Below, one piece after another: positions 33,812 through 46,539 of a DNA stretch of 64,000 bases. Source of the stretch: Calonectria ilicicola (Eukaryota; Ascomycota; Sordariomycetes; Hypocreales; Nectriaceae). Location of the stretch: assembly GCA_020809705.1 (NCBI GenBank), contig CP085826.1, forward strand, positions 5,394,001 to 5,458,000, given 5' to 3'. Positions within the stretch are counted from its first letter, which is position 1, and every line of letters starts with the position of its first letter. Under the pieces are notes generated by a model, which saw only the letters and a list, made by a program, of their open reading frames with translations, was not told the origin of the DNA and made no database searches. The position numbers and the translations under genes are program-made.

Positions 33812-34101
33812 TTTGGAGTTTTAGGCGGCTTTTGCGGTTCGTCCTTGGTTCTTGGCGAGCTTCTAGGCGATGCGGTAATCGAAGGCTAGCAGAGGTGTTG
33901 TTATGCTAGAAGGTTAAAGTTGACTGACAAAGGACAGCCTTGTCAGTGGGGTCTCGCCTTGTGGCGGTGACGTTCTATGTGGCGCATTTTCATAGTCACG
34001 TGGTTTTAGTCCCGGGAAGACAGGCTTCGTGAACTCGGTTGGATTCTGGAACGTCAGAGCACCGTGGCTACCCAGTTCCCCAAGAGCATTGATTGCCCAC
34101 C
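33812..34101. promoter_or_regulatory. Shared bidirectional promoter of BUD31 and NDUFA6, with CACGTG
   Basis: Only 290 bases separate the two ATGs, so both promoters and leaders share it. A TCACGTGG box at 33996-34003 lies near the NDUFA6 start, about 100 bases upstream. Confidence 0.6.
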
Positions 34102-34787
34102 ATGGCCATTACGCCGACCGAGTTTGCGAAGAAGACGGCGCAGTGTCAGTATTCTCTTCCTCCGTACCTAGTTTATTCTACTGACGCCCTCAATAGCGGC
34201 CAATTGGGCCGATGCGAAGCGTCGAGTGCTCTCCTCCTACCGCGAATGGATCCGAGCTGTATGTTGAATGATTCCCCCCTCGATACTGCACCGAATAAGA
34301 ATATTTGGCGCTGCGTGCTTCGATTTCAAACCCTGCGCCGCATGCCATATCCCGAGATGATGTCTAACGACTGTCAACCAGGCGCCTGAGGTCCAGACCA
34401 TGTACAACATCCCCATGCCAGTGGCTACCATTCGAACCCGTATGAGACAGGAATTTGAGCGACACCGATATGCCAAGAAGCTGTCCCTCGTCGACGTGCT
34501 TCTATTCAAGTCCCACGCCGAGTACCAGGTACGAACCGACAGTCACAAGACGAGGCCTCAGTCGGCCAAGTCAACATAGAGACATTTTCCACTGACGGCG
34601 GGATGATAGGAAACCATGAACTTCTGGAAGCAGACCAACCACGTTATGGCTTACTTCAAGCAGGAGAACTTCCGAGGCGACAAGCGATTGCCTTCAAGCT
34701 TCATGTCTGGTTTCCTTGAGGTGAGAAATAGCCCTCTTCCCATTGGCCCGAGCTCCATACTGACTAGATTCCCAGGGTCGCAACTAG
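34102..34787 (+). CDS. Complex I accessory LYR subunit NDUFA6 (B14; Neurospora 14.8 kDa)
   Basis: Matrix-arm subunit of mitochondrial NADH:ubiquinone oxidoreductase that holds the acyl carrier protein. Exons 34102-34144, 34197-34258, 34382-34528, 34610-34720 and a 12-base last exon 34776-34787; 124 residues. The LYR-family motif appears as [14 protein letters not shown] near residue 26; then [56 protein letters not shown] and FMSGFLEGRN. The first donor is GTCAGT, chosen because it restores the frame ([12 protein letters not shown]). No separate transit peptide is visible, as usual for this subunit. Confidence 0.93.
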
Positions 34788-34937
34788 AGTTGACGCCAAC
34801 GATTGCTCGTGTATATATCTCATTAGAACCTCTAGCAAAAGGAATCCCTCAGAACGCCTTAAAATACCTCATGCTTCTACGTGATTTTCAAAAGCCCCCA
34901 TCTAACCGTCCCCTGTTTTTCCCCAATGGCCTGGCAC

Positions 34938-35530
34938 TCATCGGTCAATGCCCTGCTCGGCGTTGTATGCCTGTCTCTTGGTCCAGAACTCGTCTGCAAC
35001 CACATCACAAACCTCTTGGAGATCACCTAGGCCCTTCTTAAGAGCGTCGACAGCAGTTCCAGCTATAAATATGATTAGGCTACTGTTCAGTAAAACATAG
35101 TGTAACTCACCATATGTCTGAATTCGGATGTTCATCTTAGCCTCAGAAGGATGAGGGATGTTGTAAGCACAAAATTCAACATCAGGGCTGAGAAGGTTAG
35201 TAGAGATTCAGAATAGAGAATTAGCATAAAAACATACTTCTTCATGATGATGTAACGAAGGGCGTTTCCTAGTGTGTGACCTTCGTCAAGGAATTCAAAC
35301 GAAGCGGCGGTGTCTGTTGAGCCGGGAAGCTGGATGTTGTTAGTTTGGACACGACTCGAGAAAAAGCCGGATTAACGAACAATTTTCACCCGCTGGGGCT
35401 CAACCTCTTCCTCCTCTTCCTCCTCCTCCTCGGCATCTAAGCCGTTGCCATCCTCAGGCTGAGCAGAGGGAGGAGCATCCTCCATGTTTGTGTCCTGCAC
35501 GGAATCTTCCTTTTGCGTTCTAGCGGGCAT
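34938..35530 (-). CDS. RPC19: RNA polymerases I and III subunit AC19 (RPC19)
   Basis: Small alpha-like subunit that pairs with AC40 in RNA polymerases I and III. Exons 35381-35530, 35238-35329, 35111-35187 and 34938-35062; 147 residues (yeast 142). The N-terminus is acidic with ten glutamates in a row. The conserved core reads [19 protein letters not shown], then [38 protein letters not shown] and [13 protein letters not shown]. The first donor is the uncommon GTTCGT, set by frame continuity into LPGSTD. Its 3' end is about 150 bases from that of the NDUFA6 gene (convergent). A tRNA gene lies 307 bases upstream. Confidence 0.95.
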
Positions 35531-35837
35531 GATGAAGACGGGTATCTGAGCAACTGGGTCCTGAAATGAGAAAAATAAAGGTTTCTCTCAAATTATGTGA
35601 AACAAGAGTCGACGGTAATCTTCAATTATGTTTGGTTTACCCAAATCCAAGACTTTGCATGTCAATCATTAGCAGAGGAAATTTTGACGAGGCTTGTGGC
35701 GGAATGTGGCGTCATTAGCGTGGTCACGCGAAATTTTTTATCCTCAGCCACATCTGTGTGGGTCGAGACGTTGGTGGAGACGTCCCTCCAGAGTCATCCG
35801 TATAGTATACAATTAGCCTCACCCGCAGCATCAATTG
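35531..35837. promoter_or_regulatory. RPC19 promoter and tRNA 5' flank
   Basis: 307 bases between the RPC19 start (minus strand) and the tRNA gene (plus strand). Nothing specific recognised. Confidence 0.45.
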
Positions 35838-35937
35838 GCCCGGGTAGCTCAATTGGTCAGAGCGTGGGACTTTTAAGACATCTCGTCTTGGAAAACCTGA
35901 AATCCCAAGGCTGGGGGTTCGAGACCCCCCTCGGGCG
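35838..35937 (+). tRNA. tRNA-Lys(UUU) with a 26-base intron
   Basis: Cloverleaf parts seen directly: acceptor GCCCGGG pairs with CTCGGGC (one G-T); D arm with GCTC/GAGC; anticodon stem TGGGA/TCCCA around loop C-T-TTT-A; T arm GGGGG-TTCGAGA-CCCCC; discriminator G at 35937. The anticodon TTT is at 35872-35874. The intron, 35876-35901, sits one base after the anticodon as in all nuclear tRNA introns. The internal A and B boxes are intact, but the 3' flank begins AAAATTTTTG, so the T run that ends Pol III transcription follows at once. Confidence 0.93.
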
Positions 35938-38900
35938 AAAATTTTTGTTCTTTTTGGCTTATGTACATGGTATTAAACATGTCTTGTTCCTCTTTTTGTG
36001 TTTGTATTCTGTATCTTTTGGTTTGGCCGCTCTGTTTTTGCTATTCTTTCTTTTTTTCAACAGCGGGAGTAGGGTATGTGGCTAGTGGGTCGAGACGGGA
36101 GATCACTTTGCTTGTTCTGCGTCCTTAGCTACATACTTGCATGACAATATATTTGCTTTTTTCTTGTGCGGCGCACACATATGAATGAGTGAGGGTCGTT
36201 ATTGCTTCGTTGGGATCGTAAAACCCAACCATGGCAGGCTGCATAGCCTGCCCGTCAGAAAACGTCACCAGCTGAAAGACGATGCCTGGGATACCCAATG
36301 TCTTCCTCGCTACCTCAGAGGTCGAGAAAAAAAAATAAAAAATTCCGATATTGCTTGAAAATACATGCTTATTTTGTTGTCAAGTAATGCACTAGCTCGA
36401 TTGCACGCATTTCATGCAACCTGCCCAGTTCTGGCTGAGGCTCTAGGGTAGTCATCAAGATGTCAGTCGCCCCAGCTTCTGAACACGCCAAGCAATATTG
36501 AAATTATTATCACCCACTACCCCCAGTCTGCGACTAGACATTTCGGACAAAATGATATAAATAGGATCTATATATATCGTTTGTAGTTGTTGGTAAATTA
36601 GGCCGACTTAGTGCCAGAAAAAAATCGGTGCGAGGTGGCTGGATGTTTTATTTGGTTTATTGTAGTGTTACTTGCTTGTATGCCGAGAAAGGAGCACACA
36701 CATAAAATGCTTCACGAGTATGACGTCCGCCCCGGCGGTAGTACAAAGACCCAAAGGCTGATGGAGGTATGCATTGCGCATAGTGTCACATCCTCAAAGC
36801 ACAATATGCGGGCGTCCCTACGGGTGTTCCAAAATTAGCCCCTTGAAATCCGAACCTCGGTGGTCCCGTATTGCACACGACCATGGCAGCATGACAATTT
36901 AAAGTGTCACTCGCGTGGGCTCCTATTTCTGGAAGCTGACGCATGGTAAAATAAATAAAGGTCGGACTGTAAATGGGAAATTGATGGGTAGATGATTCGG
37001 CCGAGCACGTCCGGACTGTGGCACTGTCATCGGCGGGACTCTTCGGACCTCGCAAGGATGACAGTGGGAAAAGAGCAAGCGTGGTCCCGGACAGACGCGA
37101 TATTGCACTCTGTGTCTTGCAATTGCGGGCGTTCGATTCATGAAACGCCATCATATGACCGACGGGACATCATACTATGCGCGCGGCTGTCAAAACCCAT
37201 CGTCCGGAGTTTGATTCCTGGGGAATTGCAAGGGACACACACACAAGGTTGTTCCAAGCTCTCCACGAGGCAGACCCTGGGTTTGGGGCCAGGATGTACA
37301 CCAAGACAGTCCACGTTGCCTGGAAAGAGCCCACTTCCATCTGGACTGACACAGCGCCAGCAAGAAGCAAATGACCACGCAGGAGGAGCAAAACCTGATT
37401 GCCAGTGCAATCCCGGGGGGGAGATGCCTGACACGGGGCAGCACGACGGTCAGATGTGACTACCGGGCGATTGCCAACTCACGGTGGCCAGCGCTGTGTC
37501 ACCAGGCATTGTTATCCATGCTATGGACCCATAGAGCCACTTGCCGCGACCCAGTCAATTGAGGCGAATATGAAGCAAGATGGGATGAAATGGCTTCGTC
37601 GTTACGGAATGGAGCTGGATGGCGATGTAGTGCGCACGTTTATGTGCGGGCTGGGCATGGAGGACGCGAGAAACACCAGGGACTAGCCAGGACTGGGAGG
37701 TAGGCAACGGCTAGTCTGGGACGTGTTTGAGGATTCTGAGGTGCGGGATGGCTGGCCCAATGGGCGGCAGCATTGAGCATGGCCATGAAACATGGTCGCG
37801 CAGCTAATCCAATCAAGTCGCAAGGGCCCCAAACGACGGCGCGCTGATGGGTTGCTTGGCTGCTTGGCTGTTCGGGGGGTGGTGGGGGTGGTGTGTGGTA
37901 ATGCAGTTCGGGAGTGGTGCCCAAAACTCGTACATGTCCACAAGCCCAGTCCGGTATGCTATGTACAGTGTATGTGAAGTTGCATGTGGATGCATATCGA
38001 TCCCCCAACATGCTCACAACCTGAGACGACGTCTCAGGTCAGGTGAAGAAGTCCCCCCATCCAGAATTTTTCCCTTTCGTACACAATGACCGGCCAGAAG
38101 CGAGAGCGGGGGCGAGGCGAAGTACCAAAAAGAAAAAAAAAAACAATAGAACAAAAAAGGAAAGAAAAAAAAGAGACCAACACAGCACATTCAGACAGAT
38201 GCGTTAACCAGAGCGATGGGCAACAAGGAAGTAGGCAGTAAGTAAATGGGGGTGCTATGGCCTCATCTCTGCTGTGGATCGCATGTGGACGAAAGCGACC
38301 TGAAGCGATGGATGGATCACGGCGGCGGGAGATGGTCAGCACCGTCTATTTCTTCATTTCGCAAAGGTGATGGCATCGAGATCCAGTTTGGTCAGCAATG
38401 GGGATGCCCAACAATCCACCGGCCAAACTATTGGTTTTCCGCATGTAGCGGACAGTCCAGCTGACAGGGCACAGTTTTGCTAATGTGTGTCTTGCCTGGG
38501 GGACACGATGAAATGTCTCAGGCCATATCTGAAGATATCCTTGGACACTGGCTCAGATCAGTCCGATGCAGGTGGTACGGGATCTGCGCCTCCGAGTTGC
38601 AGCTAGCAGAGAATCCTATTGTGTTCGTCGCGTCCAGTACCCGGACATGTGGCACCAGACCGGACGGTGCAAGATGGGGCGTCGGAGAACCTGGATAAGC
38701 GGCGAATGGTTGGCAAGAGCGCAACGAGGTCATCAGAGACAGGGGGTTTCCAGGCAGGGATAGAATGACACTGTGGAGCGGAACTGGAGCGCTGCTGTTG
38801 TAATGATGGTGCCAGCAGCACCAACCATGAGACCCTTTGATCGTCTTCTTCACACGCACCGAGTATAATGCCATCTGGCCCCATCATGATGGACCTGAAA

Positions 38901-38986
38901 TCACCGAACTGATATGAGAATGTATCAATCGAGGTGCCTCGTGACCTACCGGCGACTATATACGAGACTATGGTATTCAAGGCAAC

Positions 38987-39003
38987 GCGCCGGCGCCGGC
39001 GCC
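38987..39003. repeat. GGCGCC palindromic run
   Basis: Seventeen bases made of overlapping GGCGCC/GCCGGC palindromes, self-complementary over their whole length. Confidence 0.75.
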
Positions 39004-40703
39004 GTGAAGGTCCGTGGATTCATGGTGGTAGGTGGCCAAAAGAGTCTCATTCAATGACGCTTTTGGGATGCTAGAGATTGGCACAAGGTGACTGCGTCAA
39101 AGGGGGAGGGGTGTGTTTACCGAGGCCCGAGCTTGGGCGAGGTGTGAGTCGAGCGAGACCAAGGTACGCCAAACGCAGATGTCTGGGTCAGCTAAACCAC
39201 CTTGGCAGGCAGATGATAATAGTGGACATGAAGGCGTCAGGTAAGACCTGGCGAATTTTTTTTTAAGCATGTTGTCAGGGGGGAGGGTTCCAAAGGAATA
39301 CAGGATAGGCGAGAGGATGACGGTGGCGATGCCAGACTGGGCAGCAAGACCATTTGCAAGGCACTATCTGAGGACCGTTTGACACATTTGGGAGGGGACG
39401 AGCGACGACCCTTCATCCTTTCATTTTCCTCATATCCTTAATGGCCGGCTCATCGACGTCTCTCAAACACGGCCATGTTCGGGGGCTCGGGACGAAGCGG
39501 TAGCGGCGGTCGGAGCGGTCGTGGCGGGGATCGCGTATGCTTGTGCGCCAGGTTGCGTTTGCTGGAAGAATTGGAGCCGGAGATCGTCAGGGACCTCATG
39601 GGGTGTGAGAGTGCGTGAGGGGCAAGTTTCAGCAGGCGGGAGGCAACCTTCATGTTGGGTATTATTCTATTTTTTTTTTTCTCAGCAAGGATAGTGAGTC
39701 GACCAGTATGGCAAGAGGGAATTGGGGGATGGCGATTGATGAACTAGACGACGACCCTGACCCTTTTCGTCTTGTTTTTTTTTCTTTTGGTCCTGATCAG
39801 CTGTCAGATGATTCCCAGATTGATGATTGGGTTTTGCATTGAGTGCTGCGGGGGTTACCTCTCTTGTTACTGAAAATATGGTTGGTTGAATAGCATTTCA
39901 TCTATGTGGTGGCCGTGACATTGAGTTGGGCAGTGCGTGGAAGTTTACAAGAAGCCAGGTACAAACCTTGCTGACGTGGGTTATAACAGTGCTCGATATT
40001 ATGACTTTGATGGGAACTGCTTGGTTTGGCTAATATACCACCAACATGGCGTTGGCACATGCAGCCATTGACAGGCTGCACGCACACTTGCACCCTGGGC
40101 CCTTATTTTGGATCGAGCCGAAACAAACTTCTGGATGAAAGTGGATGCTGCGTCGTGGATTGCTGACGAACAAGTGCGTGTAAAGCAAACATTGATTTCT
40201 TTTTCCTTGCGAGGCTTAGAGCTGGCTGCTTCACTTACCAGCGCCACGGGGTACCACACACAGGGATTTCCAATTACAGGGCTGGGCCGGCGGCGATGGT
40301 GGGCTTAGATGGGCAGGAATCCACTGCAAGACGGGCCCGAAACCACTGGAGAACCCACCGCAGCCGTGTTACGACGTACTGCACCTCGGCTTCAAGGACA
40401 GGGAGGGGGGGCACAGGCCCTGGAGTGACGGCGCATTTACGACACTCACCAGGGCCTGTAGCAGAGATTCTTGTCTGCGTGTCTGGGATCGACGTAAATA
40501 GTCACAAGAAGCGGTCTGTTCCAGAATGGGAACGCAAATCCGCCTGGCTGGAGTCGATGATATTGCCTCTCACTCACAATCGGTGGGACGTTGGAATGGA
40601 GGGAGTGAGCTAATTCAAAGTTCCACCCATCCATTCATCCATCGCTGCTTTGCCCCTCTCTCTCCTCCCCTCCCCGTATTCTCTGCCCTTGGGCACGCGT
40701 ACG

Positions 40704-40746
40704 CAGAGAGAGAGAGAGAGAGGTATCCGCAGAGAGAGGTATCCGC
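40704..40746. repeat. GA microsatellite with exact 16-base tandem duplication
   Basis: A GA run passes into the unit AGAGAGAGGTATCCGC, present twice in direct succession (40715-40730 and 40731-40746). Confidence 0.85.
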
Positions 40747-42624
40747 AGAGCGACGCGCAAACCAAGGCGACGACGCATGGCATGGCACCGCAGGTAGTGG
40801 TGGGTGTGCTGTGAGGATGGGCTCGTAGGGCAGCAGGGGGGCGCCCAATCAGAAACGGCAGGGATCACGTCGCGGAGTGGTAACACTAGCTAGTATCAAT
40901 CCAAAACCGCCAACGACGGTGTGGACAAGCCCGTTGTCGCTGGAGGGCTGAGAAGAGTGGCCGATGGTTGGCCAGGCTGGCTCTGTCTTGTCGGGTCGCG
41001 TGCGGAAGCAGATCCAGTACCGTAACAAGCTCCGAAAAGCAAGCTTCAGGTGGATGAGGGGGGGAAGGTCAGAATGAGAGGGGACGGAGGGCTTGTTTGC
41101 ACAAGACCCTGGCCCTGGACGGCATCTGCTGTTGGACAAGTCTGCTGCACCCTTTTTGGCTCTTCTGGCCATGCGTTGCGCTGCGCTGCGCTGGTGTGCT
41201 CGTCCCGTCTTGCCCTGGCGCGCCTAGGATACTGGAGCTGGGGGAAACACAATGGCCCCTTGTTCCGCTGAAGACGTAGTTAGTTAGTTGACTCTGGCCC
41301 TGTGGCTCAGTGCGTGCTTGGGCAGCGTGTGCGCACACGCACACTCACACTCACACCCCATCGGGAGGCCTATTGAACGGCTCGCCTGGGTGGTCCCCGG
41401 TGCAAATAATGGGATAATTAGAGTCGCCATGTGTCATCCGTGTGTAACTACCTTGTTTTGGAATTGGCGGCGATGGGTTTGCTCCTCATTTCAACATGCA
41501 GTTGCATATGCGCTGAAAGAGGGAAAGAATGAGAAATAGGCTGGTCTAAATCTGCAATGGAAAACGTGATGGATGATAGGCACACACCCCTTCTCCAACA
41601 TTCTCCATATTCTTACTTTGACTCTCACTGTCTGTATGGCCACTTCAAACACCAGCAAACCTCCAACTCGACTCTTCATTCGCTCGCCGCCATCACCGTC
41701 CCATCCCCCTGCTTTGCCTTTTCTCTGTCCTACGTACCAATGTCCCCTAACTAGTCCAGTCCAGGGCCCCCAGTTTCCTGTTCTCGATCCCATGCCCACG
41801 GGCCCCTTGGCCCCCCCCTTGACCCCTTTGGCTTGGCTTCGTTTGGCTTAGGGACCCATTGCTTCAAGACACGAACCAGGCGCCATGACTGTGTCACTTT
41901 TCCCCGTGTCCCCTTTCATAAAATACAAGGCATGAAATAAAACATCACCAGGTACCCGACCCCTCCTCGCACCTCTCTTCTTGATCTTGCCTCATCTCTT
42001 GTCTCGCTCTGGGCCGTATTCGATATCCAGTTTCCTTCTCCGCCCTCGGCCGCCGCTTCGAACCGATCTTGAACCACCACAGCGCCTTTACCAGCAACCA
42101 TTGTCACTGCTGGTACCGCCATCACCGCTGTCGCCGCGCGCCGCCGCCTCGTCACATTTGCTGTCGGCTGCTGGAATCCCTTCATTCGCTAATCCACCTA
42201 CTGTGGCCCACGGTCTTGCATCCTGCGCTGTTGGCTCGGCGCTTGCGCTGCGCTGTGCTTGGCTCCCTGCTCCTCCAGCAACCAGCAATTGGAAATAACT
42301 AGAACTGGGTTTCCGGAGCCCCGGCCGCACAGTCGCTCTTTTCCCGCTCACTTTTTTGCTTTATTAATTTTTGCATTTGCTTGCTTGCGCAGCGAGCAAA
42401 TCTGCAGCACATAAGCCTTGTCTGTCGTGCGCTATTCTCTAGTGGGCAACGACACGGACCTGCCGACCGCAAACCCACCACTCTAGAGTCACCAGTCGAC
42501 TGACCGAGCCACTTCGATCACACCCCAGCTTGATTACGCCCGTACTCTACTTGCTGCGCATCATAAGCTCTTAATTCAGCTTCCGCTTCTCCAGAATTTT
42601 TCTTAACTCGGACTTCTTTTTTAA

Positions 42625-42653
42625 ACCACCACCACCACCACCACTACCACCAT
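42625..42653. repeat. CCA triplet run in leader region
   Basis: About eight ACC/CCA triplets with one interruption, about 450 bases before the ATG at 43097, in a C/T-rich zone that looks transcribed. Confidence 0.75.
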
Positions 42654-43096
42654 CTTTATCCCCCCCCTGCATCTCGCTCGCTACTTGCTTTTGGCTCTAT
42701 TTTCGGCATCGGCATATTCCAGCCCTGCCCCAGGTTGCACAGCTGAATCTCCCGCCTAAGCTTGGACCAGAACTCAGAGCCGCACAGAAGAGAAACGAAA
42801 CAATACAAATCGAGTCACGGTTCAGACGCTGCGACTCTTGTTTCTCCTCTTCCACTTTCTTTCCGTCTCTTCACTCTCGCTCGCTCCCCTTGCACATCTT
42901 TCTTGCATCTGCAAGGGCTAGACCTGCGCCCGACGGTCGCTCTTCATTCCGGGCCTTGTCGACCGATTCATTCCGCGCCAAAATAGGACGCCTGCGACTC
43001 AGGGCCCAGAAAACCACACTTGGCGCTCGACTCGCCTTGTTCTCGCTTTTTTTTCCCTTCCTCCACCACTGCACACTCCTGCGCCCTCGCTTCACT

Positions 43097-44451
43097 ATGA
43101 GTGCTGCAATTGCAATGGCTCCCTCTCCCGCTCCCCACGAGAGGACCTCATACTCTGACCTGCCTGCTCCCTCGGCTGCAACCTCTGCCGCAGCTGCTTC
43201 ACCATCCGCACATCGCTCTGGCGTCCCCTCAATCGCGCCCAATGCTTCTACGACAGCTCACCACTCATCTAGCGGCAGCCCCAAGGCGTCCGTTGCTCCC
43301 TCCAAATCATCTCCCTCTAGCGCGTAAGTATTTTCTGCTCTCTGCTGTCTTGAGCGCTGATTACTAAACTGTGCCTTCCCAGATCTCGCGGCGCACCCCC
43401 TAAAATCGTTGTAAAAAAGGAGCCTGCATCTCCAAGCATGCCCAACTCGCGACCTCGCCCGAGGAGGCTTGATCTCTCCAAGAACACACCCAAATCGAAC
43501 CAACCCGCCACCGCTCGACCATTGACTGCTCGGGAGGGTCTTGGTATCCAGGAAGTTGGCATCGCTTGCCTTTCCCCCGGCTTTGTCACCCAGGACCCCG
43601 TCATGAAGGAGCAGCTTCAGCGAAGCATGTCTGTTCGGGAGCAACAACGGCACATTATCGAGGCACGCCTGCAACAGCAGTCCGCCAAGGGGGAAGGCCC
43701 CGACAAGGACCCCGTGTCCCAGTTCTCAGCCAAGACACCTGGCATGTCGCGCAGAAACAAGGCTCCCCCAGGACTATCCATCGTGGCGCCCTCCCATGAG
43801 CAGTTTGCCAATGAGCGAGTTATTCAGTCTGCTCCTCTCGGCCACAGCTTTACTGGCCGTCAACACCCAGCGCCTCTGACTCGACACATCGCCAACCAGC
43901 CCTCCAACCTATCAAGTACTTCCCATATTCACCATGTGCCTGCCAATCAGACAGCCAACCGCCTTCCTCCTATCAGCGATGTCTTCGGCCAAGGCCTGTC
44001 CGGACATCCCGACAACGCTCCTCAGTCGCTATACCCCAACGCTCAAAGCGCCCGAGCTGCTCCCTTGACCTCTCCCGGACACCCACCTGTACCTCAGCAA
44101 CCCCCTACATCTGCCCGACCCCGCGAATACCGATCTGCCGAGGAGGCTCAACAAGATCTTGCCGGTGGCCGGCCTGAACTTCTGCCCAAGCTTGTTCACT
44201 ATGGTGGACATCAGCCCCCTACTCCTCCTTCTCCCGCCCCTGGCAGCCGCCCTATCGATGGATCACGAAGCGCCAGCAAGCGCAGGACACGAGCCGAGTA
44301 CGAAGATGGTAGTCCTCCCCTGGGTCATGGCCCGGCCCCAACCCGCCGCGGTCCCTTTGGCGCTGGTCGCGATAGCCCGGACACTCAACGAGCAAAGAGG
44401 GAGGAATTCCTACGATTATGTGAACGGGCGTGGGATTTATTTCACTCTTGA
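43097..44451 (+). CDS. Disordered proline/serine-rich protein of unknown function
   Basis: Exons 43097-43323 and 43383-44451 (intron with GTAAGT donor and CTAAAC branch); 431 residues. I do not recognise the family. The N-terminus is A/S/P-rich (MSAAIAMAPSPAPHERTSYS), followed by a basic patch PPKIVVKKEP and RPRPRRLDLSKN. The one compact-looking part is about residues 120-175: EGLGIQEVGIACLSPGFV, then KEQLQRSMSVREQQRHIIEA, likely an amphipathic helix. The middle is P/Q/H-rich; the end has basic KRRTRAEYEDGSPP and a helix REEFLRLCERAWDLFH. Basic motifs and disorder suggest a nuclear regulatory protein, but that is inference. It follows about 7 kb without genes, a setting common for developmentally regulated fungal regulators. 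Confidence 0.75.
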
Positions 44452-46539
44452 TCTCATGATTCCAATGCCGATGATGCTACGCAATTGTAATTACCTACGA
44501 TTGGGCGGCTACCCATAGGATCCGCTTGGTCTAGGCCATATTCTTGTTCATTATTTTCCGGTTTCGCTGCGGCTACTCTGAATTGGCATAAAACGGTACG
44601 AGGGTCCGGTGGTTACAGGGGGTTTCCTGCGCGGGGTGTAATGTTTTTGTATCTACGACGCCACGAGCCATTCGCGTCGACGTTACGGTGAGGGTAACGA
44701 TTTTTGGATTGTGAGGAGTAGATGGGGAAAATGGAGAGTCCATGTGGACCTCGGCCCTCTTGGGGGGTATACCTTTTTTGTTTTTCCTTCTTTTGAAATT
44801 GGACGGACAATGATTCCCTCACTGTCAAGCATGTCGACTCATAACATGATGTGCGCATATTCTCCACTTCCTTAGCTTTGAATTTCGTCTTTCTTGGACA
44901 TGGCGCTCTCTGCTCCAGGGAGTCTCATTCATACATAGGAGACCAGGACTATTTGGGGTTTTCTGTCGATGCTCTGGGTAGGGCCTCGCAGACAAACTGA
45001 GGATTTTCTCTATTGGGTTCTGCATGATTTTTTTTTTGTTGACAATTTGTTGTCTTGTATTGCATACCTCAAAGTTTTATGATGCCCGGTTCTGGTGGAG
45101 GAGAGGAAATGGTTATTGGGCTCTGTAAAGAGAGGACTATTATTGCGCTGGATATAGGCGTGGGGTTTTTTCACATAGGAATCTATCACACGGAATACAC
45201 GCAACAACAAACATTCGCTCTCTCTTCTTGCTTTACCTGGTGCAGTTTCATCTTTCTTGTCCAGGCCTTGATCCGTATTCCCATGAGCTAGTTGATGTTA
45301 ATCTTGATCTTAACCAACTCAAGGCTCGCCTTCCTAGCACGGTATATTTCTACAGTTAGTTGCCAAGCACCATTGGCAACCTTTCCCAGCCCGGCCCTCT
45401 TAGCCGAGACCCAGCTGCTGGGACCAACGGGGCTCAATCTAGTCAAGTCACCATGATCAAAAAGAAGAATAAAAAGTAGATGTTTTATCACATCACAACT
45501 ACAAAATAATGCATTGCAACATGGTCGAGTGCCGAATAACGGGTTCACTCGTGAGGGCTCATATTCATCGACTCTTTGGGTCCTTTGTGTTTGTGGCTGT
45601 GGGGCCGAAATAGTTTCATGGACGTGAAAGTTATTCGCAGTTCTGAATACAACTGCCTCGTCCTGCCCCATCTCAGCTCTACTTGCACACTCTGCTCAAG
45701 AGTAGAGTGACAACGAGAGAGACAATTCAGCGAGAGCCATCTAACTAGTCGCGGGAAGACGGGAAACAAAACCCGTGCCCATCCCATCTGCCACAGCCAT
45801 GCGTGAAACTCCCTGACGAGACAGACTCTTCCCCTAGTCACCCACTCCCTCCCTCCCTTACACAGCTATCCCTATTTCCAATCCATGGGGCCCAGTCTTT
45901 TCGAATTTGCCCCTCGCGATCCATATCCAATATTCCTACCAAGGAAACGCCCGTTTTTTACTTCTGTTCTGTTCTGCCTTAGAAAATGCGCCCGCCCGAC
46001 ACGCCGGCCTGGAGTTGAGCGCCGTCCCTCGCTTGAAAGGAGTGCTTTGAAGTTATTGTCAACAGAAGTGGGCCTTCCCCATGTCGCCGGCCGAGAGAAA
46101 CTCGGCGTGTTCGAGAACCACCGCCCCAGCAACTCTCCCCTCCTTGAGAGGATGTCAAAAAAAAAACGCTCAAGCAAAACAGCCATGTATGTAACAGATG
46201 CGCCAAACACCAATGCTGGTAACATGTGAAAAGAAAAAGGGAAATAGAAAACAGGAAACCGTAAATGGATCGAGGTCATTGAATCGTTAGCCGGGACAGG
46301 GGCGCCAACATGCATTAATCCTGTCCGCTCCACAGCAAGAAGAACAAGCTCCTTGCCTCCACACGTCCCTTGAGAAGCAGCTGGTTCCATCAAGGCCAGC
46401 AGCTCCGTGAGAAATTCATTGTCTCCGAGGCACCCAGAGTTCAACATGTAGCCCGAAGAAGCTGGGTGCCATCTGTCATGAGACGTGGTAATAAGAGGGC
46501 CCAGTCGGGATTACTGACGCTCGCAAACACGAACATCCA
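44452..46539. other. Convergent spacer of 2.1 kb
   Basis: Lies between the stops of the disordered protein gene and the Hal4/5-type kinase. Open frames here, including one of 191 codons on the minus strand (45872-46447), lack motifs and family-like composition. It probably holds long 3' untranslated regions. Confidence 0.6.

Larger units (their letters stand above)
35938..43096. other. 7-kb gene-free stretch upstream of an unknown disordered protein gene
   Basis: No open frame here has a recognisable motif, convincing splice pattern or fungal codon bias. Contents seen: TATAAATAGG at 36556, a GA microsatellite with a 16-base duplication near 40704-40746, a GC palindromic run near 38987-39003, CA-rich repeats near 41333-41356, and from about 41900 a pyrimidine-rich zone typical of transcribed leaders, ending in a CCA run at 42625-42653. 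Probably a long promoter plus leader for the gene at 43097, or non-coding transcripts. Confidence 0.6.

Noticed and set aside
45872..46447. 191-codon minus-strand frame with a hydrophobic segment beside the Hal-type kinase
   Set aside because: No family motif, no leader or splice support; it lies where the kinase 3' UTR should be.
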